From NCBI GenBank assembly GCA_016794525.1, contig JAEUJY010000141.1, forward strand, positions 62,001 to 126,000: 64,000 nt of DNA, given 5' to 3'. Position numbers and translations under genes: made by a program. The notes beneath the pieces were generated by a model that saw nothing but the letters and a program-made list of their open reading frames with translations, had not been told where the DNA came from and did not search any database. Positions 1-8,972 of the stretch are shown one piece after another; positions within the stretch are counted from its first letter, which is position 1; the number at the start of each line of letters is the position of its first letter. The DNA comes from Myxococcales bacterium (GTDB lineage: Bacteria; Myxococcota_A; Polyangia; Haliangiales; Haliangiaceae).

Positions 1-11
1 ATGATCGCCAC

Positions 12-308
12 ATGAGCGACTCTGTGGGCATGCGGGTGGTTGGCACCATCCGGACCATCGAGTTGTACGCGGCGATGGCGAAGTTCCACAGCGTCGCGCC
101 GCGGCAGGTCGCACGGATCGTCCTCGAGATCGAGCAAGCCAACGACGAGGACGGCATCGAGATCAACGTCGAGAACCTGGCCGGCATGCACTTCCAGGGG
201 CCGCCCGAGCTGGTCCCGCTGTTCGTGCCCGGCCAGCGCGTCCAGATCGTGACGACCACGCCGAGCGGCATGCACATCGCCAGCATCAAGCCTGCGCCGC
301 TGTCGTGA
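12..308 (+). CDS. Small hypothetical protein (98 aa)
   Basis: A 98-residue reading frame opens with ATG twelve bases into the window, so any promoter lies outside it. The protein has no signal peptide or membrane segment. It is rich in Val, Ile and Glu, has an acidic patch at about residues 43-52 (NDEDGIEINVEN) and a PGQRVQI turn near residue 74, consistent with a small cytoplasmic beta-rich fold. I recognise no family. It ends about 80 bases before the HNH gene on the same strand, but that gene has its own ribosome site, so operon membership is unclear. An ATG at base 1 is out of frame with it. Confidence 0.6.
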   Translation: MSDSVGMRVVGTIRTIELYAAMAKFHSVAPRQVARIVLEIEQANDEDGIEINVENLAGMHFQGPPELVPLFVPGQRVQIVTTTPSGMHIASIKPAPLS

Positions 309-389
309 CCGCGCGCGCAGCGCGGCCACGATCCGCGGCCCACGCGCGCGCGTGACGCGGCACCAGACAGATCACAGCGGGAGGCGGGG

Positions 390-1928
390 ATGGGCGAGCG
401 GGGATGCGAGACAGACGCGACGACGGCGGCGGCGAGCGCCGACCGCGCGACGGCCGGCGAGGCCGAGTGGCAGGTCGTGGACCGGACGTTGCGGCACCTC
501 GCGCGGCGGCGCGCCGCGCTCGACGTCGAGGAGGCCACGTGGCTGCGGCGCGCGCGCAGCGCGGGCGTGCATCGGCACCTCGGCTACGGCTCGTTCACCG
601 AGTACGTCGAGCGCGTCCTCGGCTATGCCCCCGGTCCGGCGCGCGAGCGGCTCCGGGTCGCCGACGCGCTGACCGTCCTGCCGAAGCTGCGCGCGGCGAT
701 GAACGCTGGCGACGTCGCGTACAGCGCCGTCCGCGAGCTCACGCGCGTCGCCACCGCCGACACCGAGGCCGCGTGGCTCAAGGCGGCCGCCAACCACACC
801 GTGCGCGACATCGAGGCGATGGTCCGCGGCCGGCACCGCGGCGATCACCCGGACGACGCGCCCGACCCCGCGGCGCGCCTCCACGAGGTCCGGCTCCTCT
901 TGACGTCGGCCACGCTCGCGCTGTTCACCGAGTCGCGGCGGGTCCGCGAGGCCGCGTGCGGCCACCCGCTCACCGACGAGGAGCGCGTCGCCGAGTGGTG
1001 CCGGCGCGATCTCGCGGGCGCGGCTACGGACGATCCCGCCGACCACCGCCCGCCGCACCAGATCGTCATCACCACCTGCGACGACTGCCGCCACGCCTGG
1101 CAGGACGCCGACGGGCGGGCGATCGAGATCAGCGAGACCGAGCTGGCCCAGGCGGCGTGCGACGCCGAGCTGCTCGGACGCGTCGACGGCGATCGCCCGG
1201 CGCGGGCGACGCGCTCGGTCCCGCCCCGGACCCGGCGGACCGTGCTGCGGCGCGACCGCGGGCGCTGCGTCGTGCCTGGCTGCCGCAACGCGCGTTACGT
1301 CGACGTCCACCACCTCGTGCCACGCGCGCGCGGCGGCGACCACGCCACCGCGCGCCTCGCCACGCTGTGCTACGCCCACCACCGCGCGGCCCACGACGGC
1401 CGCTTGAAGATCGACGGCCGCGCGCCGCACGCGCTCCGGTTCAGCCACGCGGACGGCCGCCCCTACGGCGTCCCGCCGTCCCACGTGGAACGCGCCGACG
1501 CGCCGGTCGGCGCCGCAGGCGGACGGCCCCGATCGGCCACGTCCGACCTGCCGGAGCCCGCTGGCGATCGCGCGCGCGGCGCCAGCGCGCCGTCAACCGC
1601 GCAGCAGCCAGACGCCGCGGGCCACGATCATCAACCCGACCGCGCCGAGCGCCAGCGGCGCCAGCCAGCCGCGCCCCGGCCGCGCCGGCCGCGCGCGTCG
1701 GGCCCGAGCCGCGAGGGCCGCCAGGGCCGCGAAGTAGGCCGCGGAGCCAAGCGCGACGCCGAGGGCCGCCGCGACCGCCGCGGCCAGGGACGACAGCGCC
1801 AGCGCCGCCGCGACGGCGAGCCACGCCGTCAGGGCCGCCGGGTTCGGCAGCGTCAGCGCGAGGCCAAACCAGAACGGCCGGGTCGGGACACCCGGCGCGG
1901 TCGGGGCGGCCGCCCGCCCCCGTCGTAG
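390..1928 (+). CDS. DUF222 / HNH endonuclease family protein
   Basis: The first about 340 residues resemble the DUF222 plus HNH (13E12-type) proteins that are abundant in actinobacteria. A helical region spans about residues 25-200. An HNH nuclease motif follows at about 281-341, with a Cys pair (RCVVPGC), the VDVHHLVPRARGG motif and a closing CYAHHRAAHDG. Family members are presumed DNA nucleases, often in mobile DNA, but their role is mostly untested. The start is supported by a good ribosome site (GGGAGGCGGGG just upstream of ATG 390). Residues after about 350 are an Arg/Gln/Pro-rich tail with no recognisable fold, and the last 336 bases lie antisense to the LysE-type gene. The natural protein may therefore have lost its stop and been extended. 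The family is unusual for this phylum, so transfer is possible. Confidence 0.75.
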   Translation: MGERGCETDATTAAASADRATAGEAEWQVVDRTLRHLARRRAALDVEEATWLRRARSAGVHRHLGYGSFTEYVERVLGYAPGPARERLRVADALTVLPKLRAAMNAGDVAYSAVRELTRVATADTEAAWLKAAANHTVRDIEAMVRGRHRGDHPDDAPDPAARLHEVRLLLTSATLALFTESRRVREAACGHPLTDEERVAEWCRRDLAGAATDDPADHRPPHQIVITTCDDCRHAWQDADGRAIEISETELAQAACDAELLGRVDGDRPARATRSVPPRTRRTVLRRDRGRCVVPGCRNARYVDVHHLVPRARGGDHATARLATLCYAHHRAAHDGRLKIDGRAPHALRFSHADGRPYGVPPSHVERADAPVGAAGGRPRSATSDLPEPAGDRARGASAPSTAQQPDAAGHDHQPDRAERQRRQPAAPRPRRPRASGPSREGRQGREVGRGAKRDAEGRRDRRGQGRQRQRRRDGEPRRQGRRVRQRQREAKPERPGRDTRRGRGGRPPPS

Positions 1929-2204
1929 CGCCGCGATCGCCGCGAGGATGAGCACCGCGCCCGCCCCCAGCGACAGCGCCGCGCCGAGCCGCGGCCGGTG
2001 CGCGACGATCGCCGCGAGGCCGGTGAAGGCGCAGGCGGCGTGGATCCCGTCAGCGACCGCGCCGCCCAGCCCGATCTTGGTCGCGGGCGCGCGGCCCGCG
2101 GTCGCGGCCGTGGCGACGACCGCGACGTTGACGACGCCGAGCGGGAGGCCGGTGACGACGCCGAGCGCGAGGCCGAGCGCCGCGGCGTACGCGACCTCGC
2201 TCAC
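1593..2204 (-). CDS. LysE/RhtB-type exporter (203 aa)
   Basis: A 203-residue integral membrane protein with about six hydrophobic segments. It opens with the typical LysE-type N-terminal helix (LGVVTGLPLGVVNVAVVA) and has the ALTLPNPAALTAWLAV stretch that matches the conserved NP motif of LysE/RhtB amino acid and metabolite exporters. The substrate cannot be predicted. The GTG start at 2204 overlaps the stop codon of the upstream kinase gene as GTGA, so the two are almost certainly translationally coupled. A second GTG sits one codon earlier. The last 336 bases run antisense to the tail of the HNH reading frame. The membrane-protein composition makes this strand the better-supported coding strand in the overlap. 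Confidence 0.8.
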   Translation of the reverse strand: MSEVAYAAALGLALGVVTGLPLGVVNVAVVATAATAGRAPATKIGLGGAVADGIHAACAFTGLAAIVAHRPRLGAALSLGAGAVLILAAIAALRRGRAAAPTAPGVPTRPFWFGLALTLPNPAALTAWLAVAAALALSSLAAAVAAALGVALGSAAYFAALAALAARARRARPARPGRGWLAPLALGAVGLMIVARGVWLLRG

Positions 2205-3871
2205 CACTCGATGACACCGAGGTCGACGTCCTTGGTCGCCTCGATGATGATGTCCCAGCGCTTGGTCTTGCCCTTGGGGCCGACGGCCTTGATCTGGTGG
2301 GGCCCCGGCTCGAGGAGGTAGCGGATGAGAGGTGCTTCCTTGATGCGCTGGTGATCGATGTAGATCACGGCCTTCTTGTCGGAACCGATCGAGAAGAACC
2401 CGTAGCGCGCCAGCGCCGCGATGTCGGCGCGGGTCTGGTCGGCGTCGACCTCGGCGTCGGGCAGATCGGCGTCGGGCAGCTCCACCCCCGCGTCGACCAC
2501 CAGGCCGGTCGCGATGGCCGGGGCGGCCGGCGGCGCGGCGCCGGAGCCTCGGCCGAGGACGTACGCCACGGCCGCGATCGCCAGCACCGCCACGATCGCC
2601 ACCGTCAGCCGCACGGCGCGACGGCGGCGATCGCGCAAGAGGTCCGTCGACGGATCGCCGAGGTCGACCATCGCGATGCCGGCCGGCGCGGTCGCCAGGC
2701 TCGAGGGCGGCGGCGTGATGAACACCGACGCCGACGGCCCTGGCGCGACCGCTCGACCCCCCTTGGCCACCGGCGTCCGATCGAGGAAGTCGCCGTCGTC
2801 GCTCGCCAGCTCGCGGATGTTGGCGACCGGCGTCGGCGCGTGGCTCGCGCCGGGGCCGGTGAGCGGTGCGGCGTCGACGTCGAGCCGCTCGGCCTCCTTC
2901 ACCAGCGCGTCCTTGGCGGCCAGCTCGTCGGCGAAGTCCCGCGCGAGCATCGCCTTGATCTCCGCCGGCGCCGCGGGCCCACCGATGCCCGCCGAGGCGG
3001 CGATGATCGCCTCCTTCATCGCCGCCGCGGTGGCGTACCGCGCGGCCGGATCGCGCGCCAGCGCGCGGGTCAGCACGGCCACCATGGGCGCGGGCAGGTC
3101 GGCGCGCCGCTCGCGGATGTCGGGGATCGGCTCCTCGGTGATCGCCTTGAAGGTGAGGAAGTCGCTGTCGCGGTGGAACAGCCGCCGCACCGAGAGCAGC
3201 TCGTACATCACCGCGGCCAGCGCGAACACGTCGCTGCGCCGGTCGAGCGGCTTGCCGAGGATCTGCTCGGGCGACATGTACGCGTTCTTGCCCTTGACCG
3301 TCCCGGTGCGGGTCTTGGAGTTCGCGCCGCGGGCCTTCGCGATGCCGAAGTCGAGCAGCTTCACGGTGCCGTCGGCGGTCAGCAGGATGTTCGGCGGCGA
3401 CACGTCGCGGTGGACGACGCCGAGCGGGTGGCCATCGGCGCCGCGGGCCTCGTGCGCTGCCTCGAGGCCATCGCACGCCTGCACCATCAGGCCCGCGACG
3501 ATGCGCGCGTCGAGGAACTGCCGCCGCTTGGCGAGCTGCGACAGCATCCGCGAGAGCGCGACGCCGTGCAGGTACTCCATGACGATGAACCACACGTCGC
3601 CGACGTGGCCGAGCTCGTGGACCTTGCAGATGTTCGGGTGGGCCAGCTGCGACGCGAGGTTGGCCTCGTCGCGGAACATCGTGACGAAGTGCTCGTCGTC
3701 CGCGAGGTGGGTGAGGATCCGCTTGACCACCTGGATCGGCTGCCCGGCCCCCTGCTTCCGCGCCAGGAAGATCTCGGCCATGCCGCCGGTGGCCAGCTTG
3801 GCCAGCAGCTGGAACTCGCCGAGGACGCGGTCCCGCGGGGCCGTGACCGGCGCGGTCACGGCGAGCCCCAC
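2201..3871 (-). CDS. Membrane Ser/Thr protein kinase with periplasmic PEGA-like domain
   Basis: A Hanks-type kinase of 556 residues. The kinase domain covers about residues 20-285: a glycine loop (ATGGMAEIF, 28-35), ATP Lys50, catalytic loop HRDVSPPN (154-161) and DFG (174-176). HRD followed by VSPPN instead of LKPxN is common in myxobacterial kinases. A low-complexity linker is followed by one membrane helix (about 419-440) and a C-terminal beta domain resembling PEGA (YIDHQRIKE, EPGPHQIKAV). The topology is a cytoplasmic kinase with an outside sensor. The start is GTG 3871; a TATACT hexamer lies about 30 bases upstream. It overlaps the following LysE-type gene by GTGA, suggesting one transcript. 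The targets are unknown. Confidence 0.9.
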   Translation of the reverse strand: MGLAVTAPVTAPRDRVLGEFQLLAKLATGGMAEIFLARKQGAGQPIQVVKRILTHLADDEHFVTMFRDEANLASQLAHPNICKVHELGHVGDVWFIVMEYLHGVALSRMLSQLAKRRQFLDARIVAGLMVQACDGLEAAHEARGADGHPLGVVHRDVSPPNILLTADGTVKLLDFGIAKARGANSKTRTGTVKGKNAYMSPEQILGKPLDRRSDVFALAAVMYELLSVRRLFHRDSDFLTFKAITEEPIPDIRERRADLPAPMVAVLTRALARDPAARYATAAAMKEAIIAASAGIGGPAAPAEIKAMLARDFADELAAKDALVKEAERLDVDAAPLTGPGASHAPTPVANIRELASDDGDFLDRTPVAKGGRAVAPGPSASVFITPPPSSLATAPAGIAMVDLGDPSTDLLRDRRRRAVRLTVAIVAVLAIAAVAYVLGRGSGAAPPAAPAIATGLVVDAGVELPDADLPDAEVDADQTRADIAALARYGFFSIGSDKKAVIYIDHQRIKEAPLIRYLLEPGPHQIKAVGPKGKTKRWDIIIEATKDVDLGVIEW

Positions 3872-3900
3872 GCTGGCGCGACCGGGCAGATCACGGTGGC

Positions 3901-3906
3901 AGTATA
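3901..3906 (-). promoter_or_regulatory. Putative -10 box of the kinase gene
   Basis: TATACT on the minus strand, within GGGATATACT, about 30 bases before the GTG start of the kinase gene. It stands out in very GC-rich DNA. No convincing -35 hexamer was seen. Confidence 0.35.
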
Positions 3907-3941
3907 TCCCGCCGGGGGCCGATCCGCGCGCGCGGCGCCGG

Positions 3942-4469
3942 TCACGCCGGACCTCGGCGGTCGAGGTAGGCCTGGGTGAGGGCCGCCGCCGCCGCCAGCG
4001 AGCGCCCCAGATCGTCGACGATCACCCGCTCGATGCGGCCGCCGATCAGGCGCACCTCGACGTCGACGGTCCCGTCGTAGGTCCGCAGCACCTCGCCCGG
4101 CCCGGTGGCGGTCAGCTGGTAGCGGGCGGCGATCCGCGCCCGGCCATCGAGCAGGCGCGGGCGGATGTCGAAGTCGATCCGATCGGCGGCCTTCACCCAG
4201 ACGATGGTCTCGTCGAACGACAGGTCGCCGCGCACGACGGCCCGCACGACGGCGGGCAGCTGGCGCCGCGGGAACACCCGGCTGACCCGGCGCCGTGCGT
4301 CGGGGCCGTCGACGTCCTCGACCACGTCCCGCCGGGCGATGTCGGTGGCCCGATCTTGCTCGTCGCGGTGCGCGTCATCGAAGTACGCGGCCAGCACGGC
4401 CGCTGGCGACACCGCGCGGAAGCGGTGCTCGAAATGGAACGGGGTCCCCATCGCGTGACGCCGGGTCAT
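3942..4469 (-). CDS. DUF2505 family protein (175 aa)
   Basis: A soluble protein of about 175 residues resembling the DUF2505 family, whose members have an SRPBCC-like lipid- or ligand-binding fold and unknown function. Supporting features are the opening FHFEHRF strand, the central RRVSRVFPRRQLP and DETIVWVKAADR strands, and the C-terminal helix DLGRSLAAAAALTQAYLDR. The start is probably ATG 4469 (MTRRHAMG) or the in-frame ATG 4451. A longer reading frame reaches 4508 but adds residues unlike the family. It lies about 70 bases upstream of the kinase gene on the same strand, and that gene has its own -10 box. Confidence 0.65.
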   Translation of the reverse strand: MTRRHAMGTPFHFEHRFRAVSPAAVLAAYFDDAHRDEQDRATDIARRDVVEDVDGPDARRRVSRVFPRRQLPAVVRAVVRGDLSFDETIVWVKAADRIDFDIRPRLLDGRARIAARYQLTATGPGEVLRTYDGTVDVEVRLIGGRIERVIVDDLGRSLAAAAALTQAYLDRRGPA

Positions 4470-4622
4470 AACACTGCCCGCGCCCCACGGCAGCCCGGCG
4501 CGCGACACCGCCGCGACTGGTCCGGCCGGTCGGAGCGCCCTGTCACGATCCGGTCACGCCACCCCCGGGTCGTATGCCCGATCGCTGTTCGGGTCGTGGC
4601 GCACTGCCCCGTCCGGGCCACG

Positions 4623-4628
4623 TAGCCT
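4623..4628 (+). promoter_or_regulatory. Putative leaderless -10 box (desaturase)
   Basis: TAGCCT ends nine bases before the ATG at 4638, and no Shine-Dalgarno sequence lies between. One of 17 similar TANNNT sites in the window. Confidence 0.35.
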
Positions 4629-4637
4629 CGGCGCTCG

Positions 4638-5546
4638 ATGTCGTCTGCCCCTTCATCCGCGCCCCAGGCCGAGCTCGACCGCGTCCGCTGGATCGACACC
4701 ATCCCGTACTGGAGCGTGCACCTGGTCGCGGTGGTCGGGATCGCGCTGCTCGGGTTCTCGTGGTCGGGCGTCGCGCTCGCCGCGGGCTCGTACGCGGTGC
4801 GCATGTTCGGCATCACCGCCGGCTACCACCGCTACTTCTCGCACCGCACGTTCAAGACCAGCCGCGTCGGCCAGCTGGGCTTCGCGCTGCTGGGCGTGAT
4901 CTCGACGCAGAAGGGCCCGCTGTGGTGGGCCGCGCACCACCGCAACCACCACAAGTACAGCGACCAGCCCGAGGATCTGCACTCGCCGCGGCAGCGCGGC
5001 TTCTGGTGGTCCCACATGTTCTGGATCCTGGTGCGCCGCCACCAGTACGCCGACCACACCAAGGTCAAGGACCTCGCCGGGTTCCCGGAGCTGCGCTTCA
5101 TCGACCGCTTCGAGATCCTGTTCACGATCGCCTACGCGGCCGCGCTGTACCTGATCGGCGGCAGCCACGCGCTGGTCTGGGGCTACTTCGTCTCGACGGT
5201 GGTGCTGTGGCACCTGACCTTCACGATCAACTCGCTGGCCCACGTCTGGGGCGCGCGCCGCTACCCGACGTCCGACGACAGCCGCAACAACCCGCTGCTG
5301 GCGATCCTCACGCTGGGCGAGGGCTGGCACAACAACCACCACCACTACCAGCGGTCGGCGCGCCAGGGCTTCTACTGGTGGGAGGTCGATCTGTCGTTCT
5401 ACGCGCTCAAGCTGCTGGAGCTGTTCCGCATCGTCTGGGACGTGCAGGGCGTGCCCCGCCACGTGCGCGACCAGACCGCGGCGCCCGGCCGCGCGCGGCT
5501 GGACGTCGAGGTCGACGCCGAGGACGGCACCAGCGCGGCGGCCTGA
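4638..5546 (+). CDS. Membrane fatty acid (acyl-CoA type) desaturase
   Basis: A 302-residue di-iron membrane desaturase of the stearoyl-CoA delta-9 type, which puts a double bond into acyl chains using O2 and electrons from a separate donor. All three histidine boxes are present: HRYFSH (64-69), HRNHH (101-105) and HNNHH (231-235). About four membrane segments lie between them (roughly 22-55, 78-98, 160-195). The length matches prokaryotic members of the family. No fused cytochrome b5 domain is present. The start has a TAGCCT hexamer nine bases upstream and no ribosome site. The likely role is membrane-lipid unsaturation; the regiospecificity cannot be read from sequence. Confidence 0.9.
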   Translation: MSSAPSSAPQAELDRVRWIDTIPYWSVHLVAVVGIALLGFSWSGVALAAGSYAVRMFGITAGYHRYFSHRTFKTSRVGQLGFALLGVISTQKGPLWWAAHHRNHHKYSDQPEDLHSPRQRGFWWSHMFWILVRRHQYADHTKVKDLAGFPELRFIDRFEILFTIAYAAALYLIGGSHALVWGYFVSTVVLWHLTFTINSLAHVWGARRYPTSDDSRNNPLLAILTLGEGWHNNHHHYQRSARQGFYWWEVDLSFYALKLLELFRIVWDVQGVPRHVRDQTAAPGRARLDVEVDAEDGTSAAA

Positions 5547-5609
5547 CCGCCCGGCCCGGTCGTTCGGGCAGGCTTGACGGGGGCCCCGCGGATGGTTCTG
5601 TTGGCCCCC

Positions 5610-5849
5610 ATGACCGATCCAACGCTCACCTCCGACGACGCGGCCGACGACGTCGTGGCGATGCGCGCCCTGCTCGAAGGCGCCGCGTCCGCCAGCCTGA
5701 CGGCCGAGGTCTCGCTCGACGACTTCATGCGGGCCGCATGGCTCGCCTACACCGACGCGCGCCCCGGCATGCGCGACGCGCTCGAGGTCGAGGCGATGCG
5801 GACGCGGCTCGCCGAGCTCCGCGCCCGCGGCCAGCTCGCCCTCGCGTGA
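5610..5849 (+). CDS. Small hypothetical acidic protein (79 aa)
   Basis: A 79-residue protein starting at ATG 5610 (MTDPTLTSDD), strongly acidic at the N-terminus and then two amphipathic helices (SLDDFMRAAWLAYTD and LEVEAMRTRLAELRARGQ). There is no signal peptide. The frame stays open back to 5574, but the ATG at 5610 precedes the first protein-like composition. No family recognised. It lies between the desaturase and the convergent histidine kinase gene. Confidence 0.5.
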   Translation: MTDPTLTSDDAADDVVAMRALLEGAASASLTAEVSLDDFMRAAWLAYTDARPGMRDALEVEAMRTRLAELRARGQLALA

Positions 5850-5883
5850 CCGCCACTCCGCCGCCAGCGGCGGCGCCGGACGC

Positions 5884-8217
5884 TCACGTGTCGCCGAGCA
5901 CCTTGCGGATGGCCGCGGACAGCGCCTGCAGGTCGAACGGCTTGGCCACGAAGACGTAGCGCCCCGACGCGCCCAGGTCGTCGTGGAGGTCGCTGCCGCT
6001 GTTGCCGCTCATGAGCACGACGGGCACGTCGGGCCGGAGCCGCCGCATGCCGACGTAGGTCTCGACGCCGCCCAGCCTGGGCATGCTGAGATCGACCAGC
6101 ACCAGCGCGTAGGCCATGGGGTCCTCCTCGAACTGCGCGAGGCCGACGTCGCCGTCGCTCGCGAGATCGACCGAGAAGCCGAGGCGCTCGAGCGCGGCCT
6201 GGCACAGCGTCCGCACCGCCGGCTCGTCGTCGATCACCAGGCACCGCCCGTGGCCGCGCCAGGCCAGGTTGGCGCCGCGCGCACCCACGACCCGCGGCAT
6301 CGGCGCCAGCGCCGGCAGGCAGACCCGGAAGCGGCTGCCGCGGCCAGGCTCGGAGTCGAGGAACAGGACGCCGCGGTGGGTGCGGAGGATGCCGCGCACG
6401 GCGGCGAGGCCCAGCCCGCGCCCGGTGAACTTGGTGCTGTAGAACGGCTCGAAGATCCGCGGCTGGTCGGCGTGCGCGATCCCGGCGCCGGTGTCGACCA
6501 CCTCGACGTACGCGAACCGCCCGGGCTCGGCGTCCTCGGCCAGCGCGGCCGTGGCGAGCTCGGCAGCCCCCAGCTCGACGGTGCCGGTGCTGACGGTGAT
6601 CTCGCCGTCGGCAGCGCCGATCGCCTCGCCGGCGTTGATCACCAGGTTCATGACGACCTGTCGCAGCTGCACCGCGTCGGCGTTGACCGAGGCCCCGCCG
6701 CTGGCGAGCTGGAGGCGCAGCGCCGCGCGCTTGTTCACCGACGACGCGATCAGCTGGGAGGTCTCCCGCACCAGCTGGCTGAGGTCGATCCGCGCGACCA
6801 GCGTCGTGCCGCGCCCGGCGTACGCGAGCAGCTGCCGGCACAGCTCGGCGGCCCGCTCGGCGGCGGTGCGGATCCCCATCACCAGCGACAGGTCGCTCGC
6901 GTCGACGGTCTCGAGCAGCAGGCTGGCCGAGCCGAGCACGCCGGTCAGCAGGTTGTTGAAGTCGTGCGCGATGCCCCCGGCCAGCACCCCGAGGCTCTCG
7001 GTGTGCTGCGCGCTGGTCAGCTTGCGCGCCACCTCGGCCCGCTCCTGCTGCAGCCGCATGCGCTCGGAGATGTCGGCGATGTGGGCCAGCACCTGGAGGC
7101 CGTCGGCGGTCTCGCTGGTCGACAGCGCGACCTCGATCGGGAAGGTCGACCCGTCGGCCCGTCGCCCGAACACCTCGCGGCCCTGCCCCATCCGCCGTGG
7201 CACCATCGTGTCCAGGTAGCTGGCGCGGTGCGCCGCGTGCCCGCCGCGGCCCTCCTCGGGGACCAGCGCCTCGATCGGCATCCCGACCAGGCTGCCCGGT
7301 GGATACCCGAACATCCGCGCGGCCCCGTCGTTGGCCAGCGTGATCTGCCCGGCGACGTCGGCGGCCAGCACCGCCAGCGGGGCGCCCTCGATCATCGACC
7401 GGAACTGCCGCTCGCGGCGGGCGAGCTCGGCGCCGGCGCGGTGGCGCTCGGTGACGTCGACGCCGACCGCGACCACGCCGCGGACCTCGCCGTCGACGGC
7501 GTGGGGCACCAGCGACACCTGGTAGATCCGGGTGCCGTCGCGCGTCACGACCTCGCGCTCGTAGTCTTGCCGCGTGCCGCCCAGCGCGGCGCGCAGGGCC
7601 ACCTCGGCGGTGCCGGCGTGCGACGCCGCGATCAGCTCGTGCAGCCCGCCCCCCTCGGGCGCCTCCGCGCGCAGCATCTCGCGCGTGACGCGGTTGGCGA
7701 ACCGACACCGCAGGTCGCGATCCCAGTACGCGAGCGACGTCGGCACGTTGTCGGCGATCGCGCGGACGAACGCCTCGCTGGCCGCCAGCTCGGCGGTGCG
7801 CGCCGCGACCCGCGCCGTCAGCTCGACGTTCTCGTCGCTGGCCGTGCGGCGAGCCTGCTCGAAGGTCGACACGTCGTAGACCACCGTCACCACGCCGACC
7901 ACGTCACCATCGACGGCGTGCGGCACCGACGTGACCTCCATCATGCGGTGCACACCGTCGGGGCCGACGCCCTTCCGCGAGAACCGCCGCGGCTGGCCCG
8001 CCAGCACGTCGCGCATCAGCGCCTCGCCGACCGCGAGGCGGTCGCCGTCGAGGATGTCGCGCAGCCGCTTGCCCCGGACCGGCTGCCCACCGAACAGCCA
8101 GGCGTCGTAGGCGCGGTTGGAGAAGCGACAGACCCCGTCGCGCCCCCAGTAGGAAACCATCACGGGCAGGTGATCGGCGATCACCTGCAGCAACTGCCGT
8201 TCGCCGTCAGACTCCAC
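5884..8217 (-). CDS. Hybrid sensor histidine kinase (3 PAS, HisKA, HATPase, receiver)
   Basis: A soluble 777-residue hybrid kinase. Three PAS sensor repeats occupy about residues 8-125, 150-255 and 265-385, each beginning with a VIADHLP / AIADNVP / MIEGAPL type helix. The H-box GGIAHDFNN places the phospho-His near 418. The ATPase part has MNLVINAGEAI (N-box), DTGAGI and GRGLGLAAV. The C-terminal receiver has phospho-Asp about 709 (LVLVDLSMP) and an AKPF lysine. No membrane segments are present, so the signal is probably cytoplasmic (redox, light or ligand). GTG 8217 has a GGGAGG ribosome site seven bases upstream. It follows the response regulator gene on the same strand with a 22-base gap, so the two form a likely operon and phosphorelay. 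Confidence 0.93.
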   Translation of the reverse strand: MESDGERQLLQVIADHLPVMVSYWGRDGVCRFSNRAYDAWLFGGQPVRGKRLRDILDGDRLAVGEALMRDVLAGQPRRFSRKGVGPDGVHRMMEVTSVPHAVDGDVVGVVTVVYDVSTFEQARRTASDENVELTARVAARTAELAASEAFVRAIADNVPTSLAYWDRDLRCRFANRVTREMLRAEAPEGGGLHELIAASHAGTAEVALRAALGGTRQDYEREVVTRDGTRIYQVSLVPHAVDGEVRGVVAVGVDVTERHRAGAELARRERQFRSMIEGAPLAVLAADVAGQITLANDGAARMFGYPPGSLVGMPIEALVPEEGRGGHAAHRASYLDTMVPRRMGQGREVFGRRADGSTFPIEVALSTSETADGLQVLAHIADISERMRLQQERAEVARKLTSAQHTESLGVLAGGIAHDFNNLLTGVLGSASLLLETVDASDLSLVMGIRTAAERAAELCRQLLAYAGRGTTLVARIDLSQLVRETSQLIASSVNKRAALRLQLASGGASVNADAVQLRQVVMNLVINAGEAIGAADGEITVSTGTVELGAAELATAALAEDAEPGRFAYVEVVDTGAGIAHADQPRIFEPFYSTKFTGRGLGLAAVRGILRTHRGVLFLDSEPGRGSRFRVCLPALAPMPRVVGARGANLAWRGHGRCLVIDDEPAVRTLCQAALERLGFSVDLASDGDVGLAQFEEDPMAYALVLVDLSMPRLGGVETYVGMRRLRPDVPVVLMSGNSGSDLHDDLGASGRYVFVAKPFDLQALSAAIRKVLGDT

Positions 8218-8239
8218 CGATCGCCTCCCGCAGTGAAGG

Positions 8240-8884
8240 TTACAAGCCGGCGCGGCTCCTGACCCACCAGACGACGTCGGCCAGCGCCTGCTTCTCGAGC
8301 TTCTCGAGCAACGACCGCACCTGGCTCTTCACCGTGTTCTCGCTGATGCCCATCACGTCGGACAGGCGGCTGCGCGGGATGCCCTCGCTGGCGAAGGCGA
8401 GGATCTGGCTCTCGCGCAGCGACAGCTTGTACTGGCTCGAGACCTCGTTCACCACGACGGCGAGCTTCTCGCGATCACCGTACTGGCTGCCCGACAGCGT
8501 GCGCTGGACGAACTGCGCCAGGTTCTCGGAGAAGAACGGCTTGCACACGAACTCGACCCGCAGCGCGTGCGCGCGGTTGATCGTCGCCGGATCGTTGGAG
8601 CCGGTGAGGATCAGCACCGGCAGGTTGCGATCGCGCTGGCGCAGCGACTCGACCACGTCGAAGCCGGTGCCATCGGGCAGGTTGATGTCGACCACCGCCG
8701 CCGCGATCTCGACGCGGTTGTCGATCACCTCGAACGCGGCGTCGAGCGACGTCGTCATGACGACGTCGAAGTAGGCGCGCGTGCCGCGCTGCAGTGAACG
8801 CCCGAGCGCCGGATCGTCCTCGACGATCAGCAGCTTGGGTTTGCCCGTCGCGCCCGGAGTCGCCTGCGAAGCCTCGGCGTTCAT
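8240..8884 (-). CDS. Response regulator, receiver plus LuxR/FixJ-type HTH
   Basis: A two-domain regulator of 214 residues. The receiver has acidic pocket EDD (22-24), phospho-Asp66 (VVDINLPDG), a conserved Thr (LILTGSN) and Lys (CKPFF). The C-terminal GerE-type helix-turn-helix is at about 150-205 (LSLRESQILAFASEG, SENTVKSQVRSLLEKL). ATG 8884 is preferred over an in-frame GTG at 8902 because AAAGGG lies five bases before it. Upstream DNA is unusually AT-rich (CTACACATACATCG on the coding strand), a plausible promoter region. It is the first gene of a pair with the hybrid kinase. Confidence 0.9.
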   Translation of the reverse strand: MNAEASQATPGATGKPKLLIVEDDPALGRSLQRGTRAYFDVVMTTSLDAAFEVIDNRVEIAAAVVDINLPDGTGFDVVESLRQRDRNLPVLILTGSNDPATINRAHALRVEFVCKPFFSENLAQFVQRTLSGSQYGDREKLAVVVNEVSSQYKLSLRESQILAFASEGIPRSRLSDVMGISENTVKSQVRSLLEKLEKQALADVVWWVRSRAGL

Positions 8885-8972
8885 GCACACCCTTTGTGCC
8901 ACAGGTCGGCCAAATGGTCGATGTATGTGTAGACAACCTCATGCCACCCCGGCGGGGTGATGCCGTCGAGAA

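Noticed and set aside
12-380. Phage or defence island around the HNH gene
   Set aside because: No integrase, att repeats, restriction or toxin genes were seen nearby.
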